Below, one piece after another: positions 58,130 through 64,000 of a DNA stretch of 64,000 nt. The stretch is taken from contig NC_073746.1 in assembly GCF_029784135.1 (NCBI RefSeq), forward strand, positions 71,342,042-71,406,041, read 5' to 3'. The translations under genes were made by a program, and so were the position numbers. The DNA is from Toxorhynchites rutilus septentrionalis (taxonomy: Eukaryota; Arthropoda; Insecta; Diptera; Culicidae). The number at the start of each line of letters is the position of its first letter. The stretch's first letter is position 1. The notes below the pieces were generated by a model. It was given only the letters and a program-made list of their open reading frames with translations, was not told the origin of the DNA and ran no database searches.

Positions 58130-59235
58130 AAAACATTTTTTTTTATTCGAATGATTGGAGGTTGTATGGAGGAAATATGAGTTTTCCACAGCAATTGGGA
58201 TTTTTTTGACTTAAGTGTAACTTTTGAAAAGGACGTATCGATTTTAGTAAGAGCAATCTTTGATAATTTATGTCTCAAAAACTATGAGTCGTATCGAAAT
58301 AGAGTCTTAGAAAGAGTTATAGAGTATTGATTTTGAAATGTCAAAAAAATATACACTGAAAATAAAATTAGTAAATTAGTAATTAGTACTAGTATTAGTA
58401 TTAGTTTATTTACAAAAAAAATCATTAATTTGCCATATCTAAAATGTGTATTTTTTATTTTTTTTATTTGTTCATATAAAATAGAAGTCATGTAGAAAAT
58501 TTAAAAGAATCAGTCCAAGGCGGTAAAACAATTTTTACAAATTTTGGAATACCGAATTTTTGTGAATTTTCGAAACTTCGATTTTCTGTATGTTAACAAT
58601 CATTTTTAGAATCCTGATGTGATTAAAAATAAAAAAAAGCTCTTAATCAATATCCCTCTAAATGCAGCCATTTAGGAGATATTTAAAAAAACATTTCTAA
58701 TTTATTGTCTTTTTAGGTATTTTTTTAAATTTATATGTATTTTTTTTTCAAATTCGTTCATATAAAATAGAAGTCGTGTAGAAAATTTAAAAAATGAGTC
58801 CAAGATGGTAAAACTATTTTTGACGAACTTTGTGGAAATCGATTCTTTTATGAAATTTCGAAACTTCGAATTTTAGTATGTTAATAATCATTTTTAGCCA
58901 CAAATTATGAATCCTGATGTGATTTCAAACAAAAAAGCTATCCATCTATCTCTTTCTAAATGCGGCCTTTCTCGAAATATATAAAAAAATATTTCTAATT
59001 TATTGTCTTTTTCATGGTGAATAGGCTCTTTTCATATGTTTGTCGTGTTATACCGCCATGTTCATGAAATTTTATGAATTTGCTTATAATTTCCAACAAC
59101 TTTTCCGAATACATCATTATGGCAAAAATATATGTATAGGAGTAACGTTGAAAAACATTTGACGACATGTGGGTTAAAACTCCTAAACATCACATGGTAA
59201 CTTCATTTCATGAACATGACGGTATAACACGAGAA
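58130..59235 (+). repeat. Repeat family R, longest copy
   Basis: It contains the cacagcaattgggatttttttgacttaagtgtaacttttgaaaa block. It then has two direct copies (about 58470 and 58760) of an approximately 290-bp unit, tcatataaaatagaagtc.tgtagaaaatttaaaa, and ends with catgaacatgacggtataac. The inverse copy is at 13480-14200. Confidence 0.65.
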
Positions 59236-59339
59236 ACATATTAAAAGAGTCTTGAGAGCTTTGAGAAAAAAAATTTGAAACAAAATAATTCCTATGTGTT
59301 CTACAACGCTTTTGAAAATAAAAATTATGAATGAAAATA

Positions 59340-59508
59340 AGAAGAAACATGTTGAGCGAAAATTGTGTCTGAAAATAAATTTATATTATAATGACAAGTT
59401 TTGGTAGCAGTAATAGGAAATATATAGGAAATGGAAATTGTGAAGGGCCATTTAGAAGATCAGTCAATGGAGAGTTCTGCGATTGAACCCGTTTGCCGGG
59501 TTAGCTAG
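59340..59508 (+). mobile_element. Helitron-like 3' end
   Basis: It shares gcgaaaattgtgtctgaaaataa, ttataatgacaagttttggtag and the end gtttgccgggttagctag followed by T with the tails at 8.0-8.24 and 31.6-31.87 kb. Only the last 170 bp remain. Confidence 0.6.
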
Positions 59509-59630
59509 TCACGTGTAAAAATACTAAACTAACCGAAAAAAATATATTAAAGTCTAAGGTCGCTTTGGGTAATACACCACAAAAACCTCGAAGAACAAAC
59601 ATATTGAAAGCTTACGCCCAAAAGAATATA

Positions 59631-60228
59631 CAGTAAAACCTGTTTTTGTGCGGTTTTTTTTGTGTGATTTTTTTTTGAGCGATTTTTTTTATGTGTGAAT
59701 GTTTTTTCTGTTCTTGTGCGGATTTTTTTGTGCGATTTTTTTGTGCGGTATATGAAAAGAAGCATATTTGACGAAGTTATCGCCCATTCAATTTTTTTTC
59801 GATGGTTTATATACATTTCAGTGCGAAAAAAGCATATTTGCGTCTCAATTATCCACTTCTGAAATCATTCCCCTCCTCCCATCAAATGCTCTAAGTTTTT
59901 CTAAGTTTTTGCGTGACATGATATCTAACAGCATCACGTTTCGGCATGCAACTAAAAGCACAAAACAGCCACGCGTAACCGAAGAGGCAAACTGTCCCAT
60001 CGCAAAGCAGGGAAACAAAAGGAAATTGAACGGTGAACGGCGTGGATTTGAGTTATTTTCATGGGGGAAACTTTTTTTATGCGGTCCCTATCTACCGCAA
60101 AAAAAGTTTTTTTTCCAAAATGTGTACCGAACACGGTTTTTTAAAGCTACTGGTGAAGTTTTGCACGATTTTTTATGCGATTTTTTTATGCGGTCCCTAT
60201 TCCCGCACAAAAAAAAGGTTTGCCACTG
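59631..60228. mobile_element. Pogo-type MITE (CAGTAAAACCTG family), copy 3
   Basis: The ends CAGTAAAACCTGTTTTTGTG and the inverted CAGTGGCAAACCTTTTTTTT are flanked by TA on both sides. Multiple gtgcg, gcggtccctat and cgcac words recur inside. The 212-codon frame at 59768-60406 runs across and beyond it and is not a gene. Confidence 0.75.
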
Positions 60229-60764
60229 TACCTATGAGGTGCTGTATTTTTGTTTTCTAAAAAGTCCCTTTTACTTGCATTTTGAAAGCAATTTTCTTCC
60301 AGTAGATTCTTTTTTCGCGGAATTGCTGGGATTAATTTGTTTGCATTTGTTTGAGTTTGTAAAAATATCTTTCTCCAAAGAAATTTTCGACCAGTTTTTA
60401 AGTTAGTCTAATTGCCATTGTTTGTCGATTGTGCCTCCAATACGTCAAATAATAGATTTCAAGCTGTATGTCAGGTATACAATTCCAATTATTTAGAATC
60501 TATTATTTCAATACAATTTCATGTTCACAGACATAAGAAATAGGTTATCAAGGTTTTTTGAAACAGAAACTTCGGTTAAAAATTACTCTTTTTGATTTTC
60601 TTCTTTTTCCGGAAAACATTTGGATAATTTGCAAACATTGGGCAATTATTCATAATGAAGCGGCAAGTCTAGCTAAAGATCAATGGCTATTATCAGATTT
60701 TCTGAAGTTTATCCTATGAGCTATCGTAGGATATATTTAGTCGATTTCATTACATTACGATATG
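60229..60764. other. No gene
   Basis: AT-rich sequence; nothing is recognised. Confidence 0.3.
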
Positions 60765-61173
60765 TTTTTTTAAACAATGTATGCTGCTGTTCTACGCATA
60801 GTTGTCCCATGTTCCAAAATCAGCAACTGAGAAAAACGCATTCAAAGTTTTCTAGCAAATTTGTCTTCCAAAAGCTTCAAGCATTCCGGTTTAGCAATAC
60901 ACTGGGTTTTTTATAAGCAGAGAACTATTGTTTAATGGAATGTGAAAAGATCCCCTCATTTGAGTCAATCAATCTTGGTTACAGGCTTAAAAATTCATGG
61001 TGGGACAGTTATACCTAGAATATCAACATGGGACAATTGTACTTGATGTTGTTTTTTGAAATACTGGGAACAAGCAATAATTTTTTTGTGTTTTTCCGAT
61101 AAATTATGCATAAAATCATCGTTTTATTAAGAAGGGAGTAATCTGCAAGACTTTGCAGAATATAAATCTCTTT

Positions 61174-61663
61174 TTTTTCCATTTATTTATTTTAGGCTCA
61201 TTGGCATTTTAGCTGTAACAGAGCCGAATTTTAATCGTGTACATGTCACCTATTCATCATATCTATAATTAGCACATTACACAGTTGCCATTTTTCGGCG
61301 TTAGAGTATTTCCTTCTATACCATTCCATATGGTACACATTTACACAGTAGCAGCCATTTAGGCGTAAGAGTTTTCTATCTGTTCTTCCATTATCCAGTT
61401 AGACCGGACAGCGGAGACAGTTGATTGATCATTGTTGAGTTATTTATAGAACAGCAGTCCGATGTTTCTTGCAAAGCAGAGCAGTTGTATGGATGAATCG
61501 ATCTTATTTCGACCGTGGATCGATCTCCATCGCTGATGATTGTTGCGTGGACGTAGTTATTCTAGAACAACACAAAGATGGTCAATGAGGGCCCTGAGTT
61601 TCGAACTCACGATCGATCGCTTACTAAGCGAACGCGCAACCAATGTGGCTACGGAGGCCCCCT
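61174..61663 (-). mobile_element. tRNA-derived SINE, minus strand, 11-bp target duplication
   Basis: On the minus strand it starts ggggcctccgtagccacatt, with box A (tggttgcgcg) and box B (gagttcgaaactc), and ends in an A-rich tail. TAAATCTCTTT flanks it at 61163-61173 and 61664-61674. The body is about 400 bp of unique SINE sequence. It is a different family from the SINE at 38636. Confidence 0.85.
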
Positions 61664-61692
61664 TAAATCTCTTTGTTATTAAGCATTCGCTA

Positions 61693-62420
61693 TGGCAGAA
61701 GCAGCACGGCTCCCATGGGAATTTGTGGCAACCTTAACATTGGCAAAAAAGGCTTATAGAATCATGGAGAGGGAAAAGGCTACAATCAAAACAATATGGA
61801 AGAAACCCAATCAAGCACTTAAAGTTCTAACCAATCAAAAACTCCCGATGAACACAAAAATCCACACTAAGCTAGGTAGACCCTGGTATGAAGGGTGTCC
61901 TAAAATCGACTGGTTTTCAAAAAAACGGGTCGAAGCAGGTCAAGGACGTCTGATAGCCCAAAAATTATTTCAATCACTAGTGGAAAAAAAAAATACGCTG
62001 ATTACGCCTTTCATTCAAAAAATTGTAAAAGAGATGAAGGATAAACAAATCATTCTATGCTGGGTTCCTGGTCACCAGGGAATCGACGGAAACGAATAGG
62101 CGGATGACATGGCTCGCGAAGGACGAAATGCGGAGGTGATTTGTTCCTCGGTTCCCGCACAAGATGCAGTTTGCTGGTGTAGAAGGATTTTGTGGCAAAA
62201 ACATCAATTTATCTGGAACAACGCAGATACGAGAGGCCTAAAACTCATTAAAGGTACCATAACGAGATGGAAAGACAGAAAAACTAGGCGAGAGCAAATT
62301 GTACTGACCAGATCGCGTCTGGGACATACTTGGTTCAACAAAAAGCATCTGTTCGAGAGGAAACCTCCCGCGATGTGTGACATCTGTCACTGTGAACCAT
62401 ATACTACTCGATTGCTGTAA
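61693..62420 (+). pseudogene. Retrotransposon pol fragment: degraded RNase H and C-terminus
   Basis: The frame contains IILCWVPGHQGIDGNE then a TAG at 62097 in place of the residue before ADDMAREG, so the last RNase H motif is intact apart from this nonsense change. The first aspartate motif (TDGS-type) is not recognisable after KIDWF, so indels have damaged the start of the domain. A C-terminal CDICHCEPYTTRLL recalls the Cys/His knuckle. It differs from the pol fragment at 3440 and represents another LINE family. Confidence 0.8.
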
Positions 62421-62641
62421 ATACGCTATTGAAAGGAGACGAAACGGACTACCAAACAATATAGGGATATCTTAAGTAACAAAAACAATATGGAAGAAAA
62501 AGTACTGAAATTTTTAAAAGACATCAAACTCTACAATCATATATGAATTACTGTAAACTCACAAAATAAAATTTAATCAATATACAGAGGCGAATGCCAC
62601 ATTAGGCAAAGTACCTATAAAAACAAAAAAAAAACAAAAAA
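61693..62641 (+). mobile_element. 5'-truncated non-LTR retrotransposon with 12-bp target duplication
   Basis: AAGCATTCGCTA flanks the insert at 61681-61692 and 62642-62653. The 949-bp insert holds the C-terminal pol region, a short 3' UTR and an A-rich (AAAC)-type tail. Only the RNase H end of pol remains. Confidence 0.9.
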
Positions 62642-63018
62642 AAGCATTCGCTAACAAGGTGTGCACGTGTTCTGTTAAACTTTTTTTTATTAGTTTGAGA
62701 ATTAGTTCATTCTTCTAAACCCGAAATGAGAACATTAGCCCTGCTGAAAGCATGACATAAAATTCTTGTACTTGAACCGACTTATTCGATATGGATCTAC
62801 AATATATATATGGTGGGACAGTTATGAATAGAATATCAACATGGGACAATTGAGCTTGATGTTGTTTTTATGAAAGCTTGGAACAAACTACAACTTTTTT
62901 TGTGTTTTTTCCGGTAAACCAGGCATAAAAACATCGTTTTATGAAGAAAAGTGAAAATCGTCAAAAAGTAACATGGGACAACTATGCGTAGAACGGCAGT
63001 ATGGTTTAAAAAAACCGT

Positions 63019-64000
63019 AGATTCCCAAATTAATGCAAAAAAAATATCTGACATCTCTCAGTGCCCACAGAAGTGATCACTCGCAAATGACCATGTTTTC
63101 TTCGGCCGGCTTCAGCACGAACTGATATTGGGCTAATCGCAGCCGAAAGCGTTTAAAATGACGGCATCCACGGCGGACGACTCGGTGGCGGCAGTTCGGA
63201 GGAAGAGAGGGGCACTTTAATAGCGTCAAGGTTTCGCGCTGATTGAGTTATTATTGCTATTGTTATTGGGTGCTTTCGGCGCAAGCCGAGATGGCCTCCG
63301 AGGTGCGCTAAATTGATACCAGAGATGGTAAATGAATTAATCCGTGAGAGAGTCCAATCTTGTTGCCCCACAGCACAGAACCGCCACCAGTTTCGTTAAA
63401 CGTAACGATATCACGCGGTGGCGGCGGCAATACCTTCGAGCCATTTGCTGCAAACGCTCGCGCACACCGTTCATTAACCGCAGAATTAGTAAGTGACGCT
63501 GGAGAAGTGCCCATTAGAAGCGTTTAAAAGCAACACAACCAACCTTCGCACGTATGCGTAATCACTGATTATAGACCGGCACCCGGCAAGGGTGCAGTGT
63601 GTTTATGCTGATATACATATCAGAAGCGTGAAGATTACACACACCCATCATAAGCGCGCGGGGGAAGGGGTGGCCATAGCAGTACATACATACGAGTGGT
63701 TTATAATTATGTTACGCAGCCGCTGCCATGCTTAATGCTGTACCGTGGGTAATCAGCGTGATGTGCGCTCCACAAGGACTGGGCTTGCGGCTCGAGAGTA
63801 TTACCAGATCTAAATTCATAACTAAAGCCGCGTTTGCTTTAAAATTGAAGCGAACATCGCCCTTTTCCACAGTTGATGTTTCAAATTAAAATTGCCAGAA
63901 AAAATACTCATCAGACGATCCTTATAGAAACATTACGTTGGTTCCTCTCATTAGCCGACAAATAGCTGAAGCCAGCTTTAAATCGCTCATTGCCATCTAT
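63019..64000. other. GC-richer single-copy island at the window edge, no gene recognised
   Basis: Balanced composition and no repeat match. Short minus-strand frames (63153-63514) lack motifs. It may continue into a gene or regulatory region beyond the window. Confidence 0.35.

Larger units (their letters stand above)
60765..63018. mobile_element. DNA element with TGTTCTACGCATAGTTGTCCC inverted ends, host of two retro-insertions
   Basis: The left end region (tttttttaaacaatgtatgc, then tgctgttctacgcatagttg) is mirrored at 62969-63014 (caactatgcgtagaacggca, gtatggtttaaaaaaa). A subterminal block with gtgggacagttat, agaatatcaacatgggacaa and ttg.. cttgatgttgtttt occurs on both sides (61000 and 62813) in the same orientation. 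Between them lie a SINE and a truncated non-LTR element. No transposase gene. Confidence 0.6.

Noticed and set aside
59768..60406. 212-codon open frame on the plus strand
   Set aside because: It begins inside a MITE, uses a non-ATG start and continues past the MITE end into unrelated sequence; no domain.
61580..61663. Possible tRNA gene on the minus strand
   Set aside because: The same reasoning applies: it is the head of a 490-bp SINE flanked by an 11-bp duplication.

Overview
The window reads as a repeat-rich intergenic or intronic stretch of an insect genome, most likely a culicine mosquito. It is A+T rich, has no bacterial-style gene packing, and carries nested cut-and-paste transposons, Helitron-like elements, tRNA-derived SINEs and 5'-truncated non-LTR retrotransposons. 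The mosquito call is an inference. It rests mainly on a transposase with the D37E spacing typical of the ITmD37E elements described from mosquitoes, and on the overall repeat style. I found no complete host gene. The only host-gene candidate with some support is a possible terminal coding exon at 16377-16450; two small ORFs (5456-5638, 22196-22450) are weaker.

Layout. 1-1600, 9.0-10.3, 14.7-15.9, 22.4-24.6, 33.9-35.8, 41.6-43.0, 53.2-55.1 and 63.0-64.0 kb are islands of apparently single-copy, GC-richer sequence without convincing ORFs. Between them lie AT-rich repeat blocks. These include a non-LTR 3' fragment with an intact RNase H tetrad (3.4-4.8 kb), Helitron-like copies with internal tandem units (6.7-8.2, 27.1-27.8, 31.1-31.9 kb and 3' ends at 46.7 and 59.5 kb), a 9-bp minisatellite (8.6-9.0 kb), two long purine tracts (11.6-12.0 and 19.0-19.1 kb), a broken mauritiana-like mariner (16.7-17.9 kb), and a TTAA-flanked MITE (21.4 kb). 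A 5.4-kb inverted-repeat element (25.2-30.7 kb) is interrupted by a MITE, a Helitron and an ITmD37E transposon. A second large inverted-repeat element (35.8-41.6 kb) contains a hAT with an 8-bp target duplication, a further foldback and a SINE.

The right part has several copies of another foldback family. One (48.75-52.15 kb) has a pogo/Tigger-like element inserted in one arm, so the other arm shows the empty site. Nearby lie a pipsqueak-HTH/CENPB-type transposase pseudogene (48.0-48.6 kb), several pogo-type MITEs ending in CAGT or CACT, and a DNA element (60.8-63.0 kb) into which a SINE and a truncated non-LTR element inserted, each with its own target-site duplication.

No set of host genes working together is visible. 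The history is layered transposition: long-inverted-repeat elements form the old layer, and cut-and-paste elements, Helitrons, SINEs and LINEs landed in them. Insertion order can be read directly from interrupted arms and target duplications. All recognised transposase genes here are damaged, so mobilisation would need proteins supplied from elsewhere.
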